From: Candidatus Aerophobota bacterium
GTDB lineage: Bacteria > Aerophobota > Aerophobia > Aerophobales > AE-B3A
Assembly: GCA_030616535.1 (NCBI GenBank)
Contig: JAUWXE010000038.1
Location: forward strand, 1-9,354
Direction of reading: 5' to 3'
Length of the DNA: 9,354 nucleotides
Positions 1 through 8,800 of the stretch are shown here, piece after piece (the stretch's first letter is position 1; every line of letters begins with the position of its first letter). The translations under genes and the position numbers were made by a program. The notes below the pieces were generated by a model. The model searched no databases. It saw only the letters and a list, made by a program, of their open reading frames with translations, and was not told the origin of the DNA.

Positions 1-524
1 CCATGTTGAAAAAAGGCTCTATTTTTTCTTCTTTGAGCGCTTCCCACAATTTTTCTTCCGTCTTCAACCACATCGTTCTTTGAGGGACTGACAAAACAGA
101 AATAGGGGTCAGGTTTTTTGGTTTGTTTTCTTTCTAACTCGGCATTTATCCCCAGATTTTGTAGACCGAGGATTATAGCCTCGTGGACGAACTGCTGCGT
201 TTTTTTAATATCCCTAAAGGCAGGAAATTCATGGGTAGAACAAGCTAAAGCATAGGTTATCTCATTTCTATGCAATATGGCGCCTCCTCCGGTAAGGCGC
301 CTGACAATGATTAGTTTTTGTCTTTTATGTCTTTGCAAGGAAAGATCTTCTATCTTTTGAAAGTAACCGATGGAGATGGCCGCTGGCTTCCAGCCATAGA
401 ATCGAAGGGTAGCAGGAGGACCCAGTTTCTCTCTCAGGGTGAATATAGCCTCGTCTATGGCCATGTTGGTATAGGCATCTAGATAGCCAGACTCAATCAA
501 TCGCCACTCTCTTTTTCTTCCCAT
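1..524 (-). CDS. LipM/LplA-type lipoyl/octanoyl protein transferase, 3' truncated by window edge
   Basis: The start (ATG at 524) and the first 174 codons are visible; the frame is open to base 1, so the C-terminus is missing. The family (BPL/LplA/LipB fold) attaches octanoate or lipoate to the lysine of lipoyl domains such as GcvH. Visible signatures: RFYGW at residues 41-45, a GYFQ motif at 53-56, RRLTGGGAILH at 75-85 (the acyl/nucleotide-binding loop), and GRKIVGSAQRR at 156-166 with Lys158 as the conserved active-site lysine. Cys143, in a CF-x-x-PS context, falls where, from memory of Bacillus LipM, the catalytic cysteine of octanoyl-ACP amidotransferases lies. That favours LipM (or LipL) over an ATP-dependent LplA ligase, but not decisively without the C-terminal half. 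It overlaps the end of gcvPB by 28 nt, so it is probably the last visible cistron of the glycine operon, and its likely client is the H-protein encoded three genes upstream. The Shine-Dalgarno is weak, consistent with coupled translation. Family assignment is firm; the exact donor substrate is inferred. Confidence 0.88.
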   Translation of the reverse strand, partial: MGRKREWRLIESGYLDAYTNMAIDEAIFTLREKLGPPATLRFYGWKPAAISIGYFQKIEDLSLQRHKRQKLIIVRRLTGGGAILHRNEITYALACSTHEFPAFRDIKKTQQFVHEAIILGLQNLGINAELERKQTKKPDPYFCFVSPSKNDVVEDGRKIVGSAQRRKNRAFFQH

Positions 525-1957
525 CTTAACTTTAGCTCTTTAGCCGCCTTTACTTCATCCAACCGGCCAATAGATAAATTATGAGGGGCTTGCCTAATTA
601 CAGAGGGATCCTCTTTTATCTCTTTTCTAATTTGAATCATAGAAGATACAAAGGCATCCAGGGTTTCCTTGGACTCGGTCTCGGTAGGCTCAATCATCAA
701 GGCTTCTTTCACGATTAAGGGAAAATATATGGTAGGAGGATGAAAGCCGAAGTCCAAAAGACGTTTAGCAATGTCCAGGGCTCTTACATCCTTCATCTTT
801 CCATCTACTGCCGAGAGGACAAACTCATGCATACAGGGTTGATTATAAGGAAGATAAAAATACTTCTTTAGTCTTTTCATGAGGTAATTGGCATTTAAGA
901 CAGCATTATGGCTTATCTTCTTTAATCCTTCTTTTCCCAAAGATCTCAGATAACAGTATGCTTTTATGATTACCTCGATATTCCCGTAAAAAGATCTAAC
1001 CTTTCCTATAGACTTGGCTCTACCATAGTTAAGATAATAACCCTTCTTATCTTTTTTTATCGTGGGTACTGGTAAATAGACAGCGAGCCTCCCTTTTACT
1101 CCTACCGGTCCTGAACCGGGACCTCCTCCCCCGTGAGGGGTGGAAAAAGTCTTGTGGAGATTAAAGTGCATTATATCTATCCCCAAATCAGATGGTTTAA
1201 CTATTCCTAAGAGGGCATTGAGGTTGGCCCCGTCAAGGTAAAGAAAGCCTCCTTTATCATGGATAATCTTGCTAACCTCGAGGATATTCCTCTCAAATAG
1301 ACCCAGGGTGTTGGGAAGGGTGAGCATTAAAGCAGCCACTCTTTTGCTCATCTTACCCATTAGGTCATTTAAATCTATCTCTCCATCTTTATTTGATTTT
1401 ACCTCTATTACTCGAAATCCACAGAGATGGGAACTGGAGGGATTGGTCCCATGGGCAGAGTCTGGTACGAGAACGGTATCTCGATGCTCTTTTTTATCCT
1501 CATAGTAAGCCTTTATCATCATTAAACTGGTAAGCTCACCATGAGCTCCCGCGGCTGGCTGTAGTGATACACTATCCATTCCGGATATCTCACATAAAAG
1601 CTTTTCCATTTCATAAAGCACCCGCAAGGTTCCCTGGACACCAACCTGGGGCTGATAGGGATGAACTCTGGTAAAGCCAGGCAGATTGGCTATACCTTCA
1701 TTTACCTTTGGGTTGTATTTCATAGTGCAGGATCCTAAAGGATAAAAATTTGTGTCTACCCCCATATTTTGCTGAGAAAGCCGCACGAAATGACGAACCA
1801 CATCGGGCTCACTTACCTGAGGCAAGCCTAAACCGCTCTGGCGCAGATATTTTTTAGGAATTAACTTTTCTAGATTCTCTTCGTCTACGTCATACTCAGG
1901 AAGTGAACATCCCCTTCTTCCCCTCCTGCTTTTCTCAAATATTAAAGGCTCTCTCAT
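497..1957 (-). CDS. gcvPB: Glycine dehydrogenase (decarboxylating) subunit 2, P-protein beta half
   Basis: This is the PLP-bearing half of the split P-protein, which with GcvPA decarboxylates glycine and loads aminomethyl onto the lipoyl arm of GcvH in the cytoplasm. At 486 aa it has the usual length for the family. Motifs seen: an N-terminal IFEKS-x-x-GRRG segment (residues 6-16) typical of subunit 2, FYPLGSCTMKYNPK at 71-84, DSAHGTNPS at 166-174, and LDGANLNAL at 241-249. FNLHKTFSTPHGGGGPG lies at 265-281, where Lys269 is the expected Schiff-base lysine for pyridoxal phosphate. Every expected core motif is present, so it should be active. The ATG overlaps the gcvPA stop in an ATGA arrangement (4 nt), and a GGGAG Shine-Dalgarno at 1965-1969 lies 7 nt upstream, which fixes the start. 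Its 3' end overlaps the downstream lipoyl transferase start by 28 nt. Confidence 0.97.
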   Translation of the reverse strand: MREPLIFEKSRRGRRGCSLPEYDVDEENLEKLIPKKYLRQSGLGLPQVSEPDVVRHFVRLSQQNMGVDTNFYPLGSCTMKYNPKVNEGIANLPGFTRVHPYQPQVGVQGTLRVLYEMEKLLCEISGMDSVSLQPAAGAHGELTSLMMIKAYYEDKKEHRDTVLVPDSAHGTNPSSSHLCGFRVIEVKSNKDGEIDLNDLMGKMSKRVAALMLTLPNTLGLFERNILEVSKIIHDKGGFLYLDGANLNALLGIVKPSDLGIDIMHFNLHKTFSTPHGGGGPGSGPVGVKGRLAVYLPVPTIKKDKKGYYLNYGRAKSIGKVRSFYGNIEVIIKAYCYLRSLGKEGLKKISHNAVLNANYLMKRLKKYFYLPYNQPCMHEFVLSAVDGKMKDVRALDIAKRLLDFGFHPPTIYFPLIVKEALMIEPTETESKETLDAFVSSMIQIRKEIKEDPSVIRQAPHNLSIGRLDEVKAAKELKLRWEEKESGD

Positions 1958-3300
1958 GCTATATCTCCCAAAAGCAGGGTGAGTTTATCGATCTCCTCTC
2001 TGGTTCGCTTTTCAGTTACCGAGAATAATAAGGAATTCTCTAATTCCGGGTAAGATCTTCCCAGATCAAATCCCCCCAGGATCTTATTATTCCAGAGCAA
2101 TTTATTTATCTTATGAGGTGAGATGGAACATCTTACAGCGAATTCTTTAAAGAAGGGGCTAGTAAAGGTGGGCTCAAATCCAGGAATTTGGTAAATTCTC
2201 TTAGCGGCATAATGTGATTTTTGCAGACAGAGATTAGCTACCTGAGCCAGTCCTTCCTCTCCCAGGGTGGAGAGGTATATGGCAGCTCGCAAAGCATTCA
2301 GAGCCTGGTTGGTGCAGATGTTGGAGGTTGCCCGTTCTCTACGTATATGCTGCTCTCTAGTTTGTAAGGTTAAGACGAACCCTCTTCTTCCCTTTTTATC
2401 AGTGGTCTCCCCTACCATTCTCCCCGGCATTTTTCTTAAAAATTTCCTCTTGGAAGTAAAAATTCCTAAATAAGGTCCTCCGAAATTTAGTTTGCAGCCC
2501 AGGGCTTGCCCTTCTCCCACGGCTATATCTGCATTGTAGTCTCCCGGAGGGATAAGCAGCCCTAAGGATATGGGATCCACCGAGACAATGTATAAAGAAC
2601 CAACCTGGTGAGTAATTTCTTCTATCTCATTAACTTTCTCCAAACAACCAAAAAAGTTAGGATTCTGAATAACCACGCAGCTAGCATCTTTACTTATCTT
2701 TTCTTCTAATTTAGTAAGATCCGTTACCCCATTCTCGTAATCTATCTCTATTATAGATAGATCTAATGTTTTCTTTATATAGGTGGTGAGAACCTGACGA
2801 TACTCTGGGTGAAGAGTTTTAGCTACTAAAACTTTAGTCCCATGATTAACGCTATGAGCCAGGATAACTGCCTCAGCCAGGGCTGTCGCCCCCTCATAAA
2901 GGGAGGCATTGCATATATCCATTCGAAAGAGTTGACAGATAAGGCTTTGATATTCATAAGTGGCTTGCAAGAATCCCTGACTGGCTTCTGCCTGATAGGG
3001 AGTGTAAGAGGTATAAAATTCAGACCTATCGGAGAGATGATCAACCAGGGCCGGGATAAAATGATCGTAGCTTCCCGCTCCTAAAAAAGAGACATATTCA
3101 TCTAAATTGGCGTTTTTCCCGGATAGACCCTTAAGCTCATTAACTAATTCCATCTCGGAGAGTGATGAGGGAAGATTGAGGTCAGTTTTTAATCTTAAAT
3201 TTTGAGGGATACTATTAAATAGCTCTTCTATGAATTTAACTCCTATCTCTTTTAACATTTCCTTTTGGTCTTCTTCGGTATTGGGAATATAGGAAGTCAC
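1954..3300 (-). CDS. gcvPA: Glycine dehydrogenase (decarboxylating) subunit 1, P-protein alpha half
   Basis: This is the non-PLP-lysine half of the split P-protein and forms the decarboxylase with GcvPB. At 448 aa it is normal for subunit 1. Motifs seen: FLGAGSYDHFIP at residues 72-83, YTPYQAEASQGFLQATYEYQ at 99-118, ASLYEGATA at 132-140, GRMVGETTD at 293-301, then GRRGFVLTLQTREQHIRRE at 304-322 followed by ATSNICTNQAL at 324-334. All are hallmarks of GcvPA; the Schiff-base lysine is absent, as expected for this half. The start codon is GTG at 3300, supported by an AAGGAG Shine-Dalgarno at 3309-3314 with 8 nt spacing and by a GTGA overlap (4 nt) with the gcvH stop. The 3' end overlaps gcvPB by 4 nt. 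The tight coupling should keep the two halves at equal amounts. Confidence 0.97.
   Translation of the reverse strand: MTSYIPNTEEDQKEMLKEIGVKFIEELFNSIPQNLRLKTDLNLPSSLSEMELVNELKGLSGKNANLDEYVSFLGAGSYDHFIPALVDHLSDRSEFYTSYTPYQAEASQGFLQATYEYQSLICQLFRMDICNASLYEGATALAEAVILAHSVNHGTKVLVAKTLHPEYRQVLTTYIKKTLDLSIIEIDYENGVTDLTKLEEKISKDASCVVIQNPNFFGCLEKVNEIEEITHQVGSLYIVSVDPISLGLLIPPGDYNADIAVGEGQALGCKLNFGGPYLGIFTSKRKFLRKMPGRMVGETTDKKGRRGFVLTLQTREQHIRRERATSNICTNQALNALRAAIYLSTLGEEGLAQVANLCLQKSHYAAKRIYQIPGFEPTFTSPFFKEFAVRCSISPHKINKLLWNNKILGGFDLGRSYPELENSLLFSVTEKRTREEIDKLTLLLGDIA
1965..1969 (-). promoter_or_regulatory. Ribosome-binding site of gcvPB
   Basis: GGGAG on the minus strand, 7 nt before the ATG at 1957 and inside the last codons of gcvPA. 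Confidence 0.75.
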
Positions 3301-3698
3301 TCTTTTTTCTCCTTCTTCACTAGCTCCTTATATTCTTCTGAATCCATCAAAGTATCTAGTTCAGTTTGATCCTCTATCTTTACCTTAATCATCCACCCTT
3401 TACCGTAGGGGTCTTGAGTTATTATCTCTGGTTCTTTAGATAATTTCTCATTTACTTTGACCACGATTCCACTTACCGGTGAGTATAGATCAGAGACGGC
3501 CTTAACTGACTCTACAACTCCAAAAGAGGCACCCTTGGTAACCCTTTTCCCTATCGAGGGGAGCTCTACATAGACAAGGTCAGTAAGCTTTTTTGTGGCA
3601 AAATCTGTAATGCCGACAGTAGCAAAACCCTTATCGATCCTTACCCACTCGTGAGTCTCGCTATACTTTAAATCTTCTGGATACACTCTATTCTCCAT
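3297..3698 (-). CDS. gcvH: Glycine cleavage system H protein (lipoyl carrier)
   Basis: Small acidic lipoyl-domain protein that shuttles the aminomethyl intermediate between P, T and L proteins. At 133 aa it is typical. It shows YPEDLKYSETHEWV at residues 6-19, VGITDFATKKLTD at 28-40, and the lipoylation site ESVKAVSD at 63-70 with Lys66 as the expected acceptor, followed by LYSPVSG (71-77) and GWMIKV (101-106). The C-terminus is short and lysine-rich. As given, the ATG overlaps the transketolase stop by 11 nt and has a weak ribosome-binding site. An in-frame GTG at 3686, one base past the transketolase stop and with GGAG at 3693-3696 six bases upstream, is an equally plausible start that would remove four residues; either leaves the domain intact. 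It is probably modified by the lipoyl transferase at the end of the operon. Confidence 0.96.
   Translation of the reverse strand: MENRVYPEDLKYSETHEWVRIDKGFATVGITDFATKKLTDLVYVELPSIGKRVTKGASFGVVESVKAVSDLYSPVSGIVVKVNEKLSKEPEIITQDPYGKGWMIKVKIEDQTELDTLMDSEEYKELVKKEKKE
3309..3314 (-). promoter_or_regulatory. Ribosome-binding site of gcvPA (GTG start)
   Basis: AAGGAG on the minus strand, 8 nt before the GTG at 3300 and inside the end of gcvH. It is the best evidence that this GTG is the true start. Confidence 0.8.
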
Positions 3699-5721
3699 TC
3701 TTTCGGTCGTATAATTTTTTAGCTCTTTTTGCCATGTGCTCAGCCGTTAATCCAAATATTTTCATCAACTCCCAGGGTGCTCCGGATTCACCAAACTTAT
3801 CCTGGACTCCCACCATATCCATTAACAAAGGTGCCTCGTATCTCTTACCCTGTCCTATGACTCCGGCTACAATATTTCCAAAACCACCAACCTGGTGTTC
3901 CTCGGCCGTTATTATGATACCTGTTTCTTCGGCTGCTTTTACAATTGCCTTCTTATCAATGGGCTTAACTGTATGGACGTTTAGTATTCTTACTTCGATT
4001 CCATATTCTTCTTTTAAAATATAAGCTGCCCTCATTGCCTCTGGCACCATAGGCCCGCAAGCAATTATACTTAAATCTTCATTTCCTGATTCATAATCAG
4101 GGGAAAGCTTTACCTCAAATGCCTCTATGAAGTTTTTCTTCTCGCCTCGGTATCTTATTATATTCGCTAAACCAAACTTATAGGGAGTATCCTTGGCGGT
4201 CACCAGGGGAGTTGCTTCCCGTGCATACCTAACCACCGCCGGTCCCTCAATAAAAGCCATACATTCGGTCGCCTTTTCGGTCTCCATCGAATCACAAGGG
4301 ATGGCCATATGCATATTAGGTAAATAGCAGATATTGGTAATTTCCTCCAATGCTTGATGGGTAGCTCCATCTTGTCCCACCGAAATACCACCGTGAGCAT
4401 CGGCAATTTTTACATTGAAGTTATTATAGCATACCGTAGTCCTTAGTTGATCCCAATTTCTACCGGTTACGAAAACTCCATAAGAGCCAATGAATGGTAT
4501 TTTCCCCTCCTTGGCTAAACCAGAGGCTACCAGAGCCATATTAGCTTCAGCTATACCCATGCTGAAGAACCTCTTTTTTCTCTCAGGATGTTGGGCATAG
4601 AACTTATTCATCCTTATTGAATTTGTAATATCAGCCCCTAATGCAACCACTCTTTCATCACTGCCTAATTTTTCTATAGCCCTACCAAAGCCATTTCGGG
4701 TAGCATCCATCTCAACTTTCATTGTATAGGATGAATTCCACCAATAACCTCTAGCAAATCGAGGCATGGAGGCTTCTATCTTTTTATTTACTTCCTTTTG
4801 ATAATCATCAGCAATTTTTAGTAGTTTATCTACTTTCTCTTTAGTAAAGGAAGGATCTCCTATGTCCTCCAAGGCCGTGTCCAATGACTCTTTCCCTGAT
4901 CTTCCGTCTTTGGGAGCTATACCGTGATAACCTACTATATCCTCAGCGTAGGAAACACCTTTTCCTTTGGTTGTTTTAGCAATTATTACTGTTGGTTCTC
5001 CTTTCACCTTCTCAGCTTCATCAAGGGCATCCAGGATCTCTTTCATATTATGACCATCTATTTCAATAGCGTTCCATCCAAAGGCTCTCCATTTATCAAC
5101 AAGAGATTCCAATCTCATAATTTCCTCTGTAGGACCATCAATTTGCAGGCCATTTCTGTCCACAATAGAGACCAGGTTGTCTAATTTATAATGAGCAGCA
5201 CACATTATGGCCTCCCAGATAGAACCCTCATCAAGTTCGCCATCTCCGTTAAGAGAATATACTCGGTAGTTTTTCCCCTCTAATTTAGCATTAAGCGCAC
5301 AGCCTACTGCCACACCCAGACCCTGTCCCAAAGATCCAGCCGAAAGCTCAACTCCTGGTAGTTTTAATCTATTGGGATGACCTTCAAAGCCAGACCATAA
5401 TTTTCTTAATTTTACCGCCTCTTTTACTGGAAAATAACCGGCTTCACCCAAAGCCACATAAAGAGCTGGAGCTTTGTGACCGGTGGACCAGAAAACTCTG
5501 TCCCTATCTTCCCAATTGGGATTTTGTGGATCGTGTCTTATTTTTTTAAGATATAAGGCTGCGGCAATGTCCATAATTGAGAGGGTCCCCCCAGTATGTC
5601 CTGAGGAAGCGGCGGTGAGACTAACCATGTTATAAGCTCTCATTTCCCTGGTTTTCTCTATCAATTCTTCCATTGTATAGTTCCTTTTTACTTTTCCTGT
5701 CTTAGAATCAATAATTGGCAT
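3688..5721 (-). CDS. tkt: Transketolase (single-chain, full length)
   Basis: Thiamine-diphosphate enzyme that transfers two-carbon ketol units between sugar phosphates. At 677 aa it has both the N-terminal (about 1-315) and C-terminal (about 335-677) halves in one chain; many anaerobes encode these as two genes. Seen: SSGHTGGTLS at residues 39-48 (His42; Thr replaces the usual Pro after it), STGHKAPALY at 79-88, the ThDP/Mg motif GDGELDEGSIWEA at 159-171, YHGIAP at 265-270, GIAEANM at 389-395 with Glu392 as the expected cofactor-activating glutamate, and DAHGGISVGQDGATHQ at 441-456 with His443, Asp451 and His455 in substrate-site positions. The start is supported by GGGAG at 5729-5733, 7 nt upstream. 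It overlaps gcvH by 11 nt, so it is co-translated with the glycine cleavage genes, an unusual setting. General transketolase is the best call; a specialised ketol-acceptor preference cannot be excluded. Confidence 0.92.
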   Translation of the reverse strand: MPIIDSKTGKVKRNYTMEELIEKTREMRAYNMVSLTAASSGHTGGTLSIMDIAAALYLKKIRHDPQNPNWEDRDRVFWSTGHKAPALYVALGEAGYFPVKEAVKLRKLWSGFEGHPNRLKLPGVELSAGSLGQGLGVAVGCALNAKLEGKNYRVYSLNGDGELDEGSIWEAIMCAAHYKLDNLVSIVDRNGLQIDGPTEEIMRLESLVDKWRAFGWNAIEIDGHNMKEILDALDEAEKVKGEPTVIIAKTTKGKGVSYAEDIVGYHGIAPKDGRSGKESLDTALEDIGDPSFTKEKVDKLLKIADDYQKEVNKKIEASMPRFARGYWWNSSYTMKVEMDATRNGFGRAIEKLGSDERVVALGADITNSIRMNKFYAQHPERKKRFFSMGIAEANMALVASGLAKEGKIPFIGSYGVFVTGRNWDQLRTTVCYNNFNVKIADAHGGISVGQDGATHQALEEITNICYLPNMHMAIPCDSMETEKATECMAFIEGPAVVRYAREATPLVTAKDTPYKFGLANIIRYRGEKKNFIEAFEVKLSPDYESGNEDLSIIACGPMVPEAMRAAYILKEEYGIEVRILNVHTVKPIDKKAIVKAAEETGIIITAEEHQVGGFGNIVAGVIGQGKRYEAPLLMDMVGVQDKFGESGAPWELMKIFGLTAEHMAKRAKKLYDRKNGE

Positions 5722-5838
5722 TTAACAGCTCCCTTTTACTATTTTAGGATACACCTCACCTCTTTTTCTTCTACTCTTAAACTCATACCTATCCTGCTAT
5801 CAACTTCTCCAATCTAGCCATGCTTTCTTTACTTAATT
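5722..5838 (-). other. 117-nt spacer between the SHMT-GcvT fusion and tkt, containing the tkt ribosome-binding site
   Basis: This is the only intergenic gap in the window. On the minus strand it is purine-rich and ends with GGGAG (5729-5733) before the tkt ATG. I see no strong hairpin with a U-tract and no convincing -35/-10 pair, so it is neither a clear terminator nor a clear promoter; read-through from the fusion gene is the simplest view. Two tiny ATG-initiated frames lie here: 10 codons at 5789-5821 and 15 codons at 5739-5786, the second with AGGA five bases upstream. They resemble nothing I recognise and may be chance. Confidence 0.5.
5729..5733 (-). promoter_or_regulatory. Ribosome-binding site of tkt
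   Basis: GGGAG on the minus strand, 7 nt before the ATG at 5721. It selects this start over the internal Met16. Confidence 0.75.
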
Positions 5839-8800
5839 CTATATCTTACTGTTCTCTTCAGGAAAACGGCTTAAAACTATAGTCTCTTCATGAAGAAGCA
5901 CTTTATCACCGATAGTCAGTTCGTCTTTAGATCTCTCTGGAGGAATTTTTTCCTTCCGCGGAAGAATAAATATTCCGATTTTCTTTCCTTCCTCAGTGAA
6001 ATTTCTATCAACATAGGCTAATCCAACTTGAGTTCCTTCCACCAGGGCACAGCTGGTGACTCTGCCCATATATCGACCTTTTTCATCCACGATGGGATCT
6101 TCTGATTTTATCATTCTAACGCCTTTGGATTTCATCTTAAAACGAATAATCTCCATTTTCCTCTGGGCTTGCCTTTCCAAAAGGCGCTTTTTCCCGATAA
6201 AGTAAGGTTTGTGGAGTTTAACAAATGCCCCATAGCCAGCCTCAGTAGGGGTAATACCGTATTTGCCAGCTACCTCATGTCCATATAAAGGTAAACCAGC
6301 TTCAATCCAGGTTGAATCTCGGGCTCCCAGACCAGAGGGTTTGATGCCCAACTCTTTGCCTTCTTTTAAAAGCAGATTCCAAATGAGAGTAGCATTTTCA
6401 GGATGTAAATAAAGCTCATAGCCAATATCTTCGCCGGTATAACCGCTGCGGGAAACTATCATCTCTATTCCGGCGAGCTTAACTTCTATAAATTCATTTT
6501 TGGCCATCCTGGCTAATTTTCTTTCTAGCTCTCTCTCTTTTGCCAATTTCTGTAATATGGACAATGAATGAGGGCCCTGGAGAGCCAGATCAACTCTTTG
6601 ATCCTTTCCTGATGAACTGCTCTTTAAATTCCTGAGAAGCGCCTTTCCTTCAACTTCTTTATGGGGGTAGTCTCGATCTATAAGGAATTTTTTGGAATTG
6701 ACAGCATTTAGCCAGGCCCAGATTTTTTTCTCATTAACAGCATTGACCACCATCATATATCGATCGCGACGGCGGCGGTAGATCATCACATCATCCAGGA
6801 TATTACCATCGGGATCGAGAAAGTAACCATACTGAGATTGCCCGTCTTTCAACCAGCGCACATAGTTGGTAGAAACTGTATCTAAGAAACTGGCAGCGTG
6901 CTCACCTGCAATTTCTATCACTCCCATATGGGTCACATCAAAAAGCCCGGCTGCCTCTCTTACCGCCCTGTGCTCCTCGCTAATACTGGTATAACAAACC
7001 GGCATCTTCCAACCGGCAAAGGTAACAAAGTTGGCACTTAGTTTCAAATGCTCCTGATGTAGAGGAGTTTGCCTCAACTTTCCTTTCTCTTCCTTATATT
7101 GAAACTCCTCTTTCACCACTGAAAATCCAAGTACCTTATTAATAATCTTTTGTCCGATAAAATAGGGTTTTGATAGATGAAAATAAGAGGGGTGGGCCTT
7201 ATATAGAGAAAGCCCGTTAGTTATAGATGTAGGCTTTTCATCGGATGGCAGGCCTGCTTCTGAGCGAAGGTGATCTCTGGTCAGAAGCCCGGCTGGTTTA
7301 ATGCCGAACTCTTTCCCTTGCCTTAAAAGTAGATTCCAGAGCTTGACGGCATCATCCGGGTGGATATAGAATTCAAATCCTAAAGAATCCCTGGTATAAT
7401 CGGTTCGGGAGATGATTCCTTCGATCTCTTTAATCTTTCCTTCCCGGAAATGAAATTTCTTAAGATTCCCTAAAGAAGGATCTATTTTGCTTAGGATCTT
7501 GGAAGAGTTTGGTCCGTACAAAGCTATTCCTGTCTTGCGTGATCCTTCTTCGACAGTCTCTCTTAAGTCCTCCACTACTGCTGGTCCTTCAATTTTGGCA
7601 AATATATCATCACTATCAAAAGTAATATACCCGTCCGAATGTCCCCGCAGCCACGACTTTACCTTTTGAGTACGGGACGGATTAGTGACTATCAAATAAT
7701 GGTCTCTACCCCCAGTATCGGAATCTAAGTAGAGAATAGAAACCTCATCGATAAGTTGAGCTCGCCCATCCAGAAGAAAAGAATGCAGAAGCTCTCCAGG
7801 CTTAAGCTTGGCTAAATTACTGGTAGATACCTCTTGAAGAAATGGCTTTGCCCTTTCTCCGCTTACCTTGAGTAGTCCCATGTCGCCCAGATCGAAAATG
7901 GCAGCCATCCTCTGGGCTGCTTTAAGTTCTTCGGCCTCGTTTTGATAATGAAGAGGCATTCTCCAACCGTTATTTTCGACTAGCTTTGCTCCAAGCTTCT
8001 GATGCTGGGTAAGTAAACTGGTCTCTTTTACCGACAGCTTTGCAGGAAAATGGTAATGGGGGTAACCCAGCTTAGCAGGTCGGTTATGGGTGGAAATCTC
8101 AGTCTTTGCTCCCTGGCCCAACTTGGCTACCTCTCGCTTCACTTCTTCAAGAGTCTCCAGATCTATCTTTCCTCGGGAAAGATCTCCAGAGAGCCCTATG
8201 TAGCTAAAGGGTTGAATACTGGTGAGCACCCGGTGAATAAGTTCGGCTAATTTCTCCATCTCCTCTTTTCCTAGTCCTCGCTGAGTAATCCAGGGGGTTC
8301 CCAGGCGGATGCCGCTGGCGTCGGCGGCTGTCTCATCACCAGGGATAGTGTTCTTGTTGACCACCAGGCCGCAAAGATCCAGGATGCGAGCGGCGATTTC
8401 ACCCTTTAGAGGAAAGCCGGTTCTGGTTTTGACAGCCTTTAGATCTATTACTAAAAGGTGAGTATTGGTTCCTCCATAGGCTATCTTTAGGCCTCGCCTC
8501 TTGAGAGAGGAATCTAATGCTTTAGCATTTTCCACAATTTTTTCTTGAAGTTTTTTAAACTTCTCTGTCTGGGCAATCTTAAAAGCCACGGCCATAGCGG
8601 CAAACTTGTTAACGTGAGGGCCACCCTGCTCGCCAGGAAAGACAGCATTATCTATTCTTTGGGCCTTTTCCTCATCGGTGGTCAAAATAACTGCCCCACG
8701 AGGGCCGCAAAGGGTCTTATGGGTAGTTAAGGTGATGACATCAGCATAACCAACTGGACTCGGATATTGCCCAGCAATCACCAGTCCTGCGGGATGAGCA

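Noticed and set aside
497..524. The gcvPB/lipoyl transferase 28-nt overlap as a sequencing frameshift
   Set aside because: Both frames carry proper family sequence up to their ends: gcvPB finishes at a normal length and the transferase begins with a normal family N-terminus. A real overlap is the simpler reading.
1269..1505. Plus-strand open frames opposite gcvPB, gcvPA, tkt and the fusion gene (for example 1269-1505, 2842-3084, 3734-4024, 4924-5184, 8767-9027)
   Set aside because: All lie antisense to genes with strong family motifs, and their translations show no recognisable domain. They are shadows of the minus-strand coding sequence.
2826..3044. Minus-strand 72-codon frame inside gcvPA, and a similar 68-codon frame at 4200-4406 inside tkt
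   Set aside because: Out-of-frame readings of conserved GcvPA and transketolase sequence, with no motif or ribosome-binding site supporting them.
5722..5838. Possible promoter (TTGATA as a -35) or glycine riboswitch in the gap before tkt
   Set aside because: No reasonable -10 at 16-18 nt from TTGATA, and none of the conserved glycine-aptamer core sequence is visible. Any riboswitch would more likely precede the fusion gene, outside the window.
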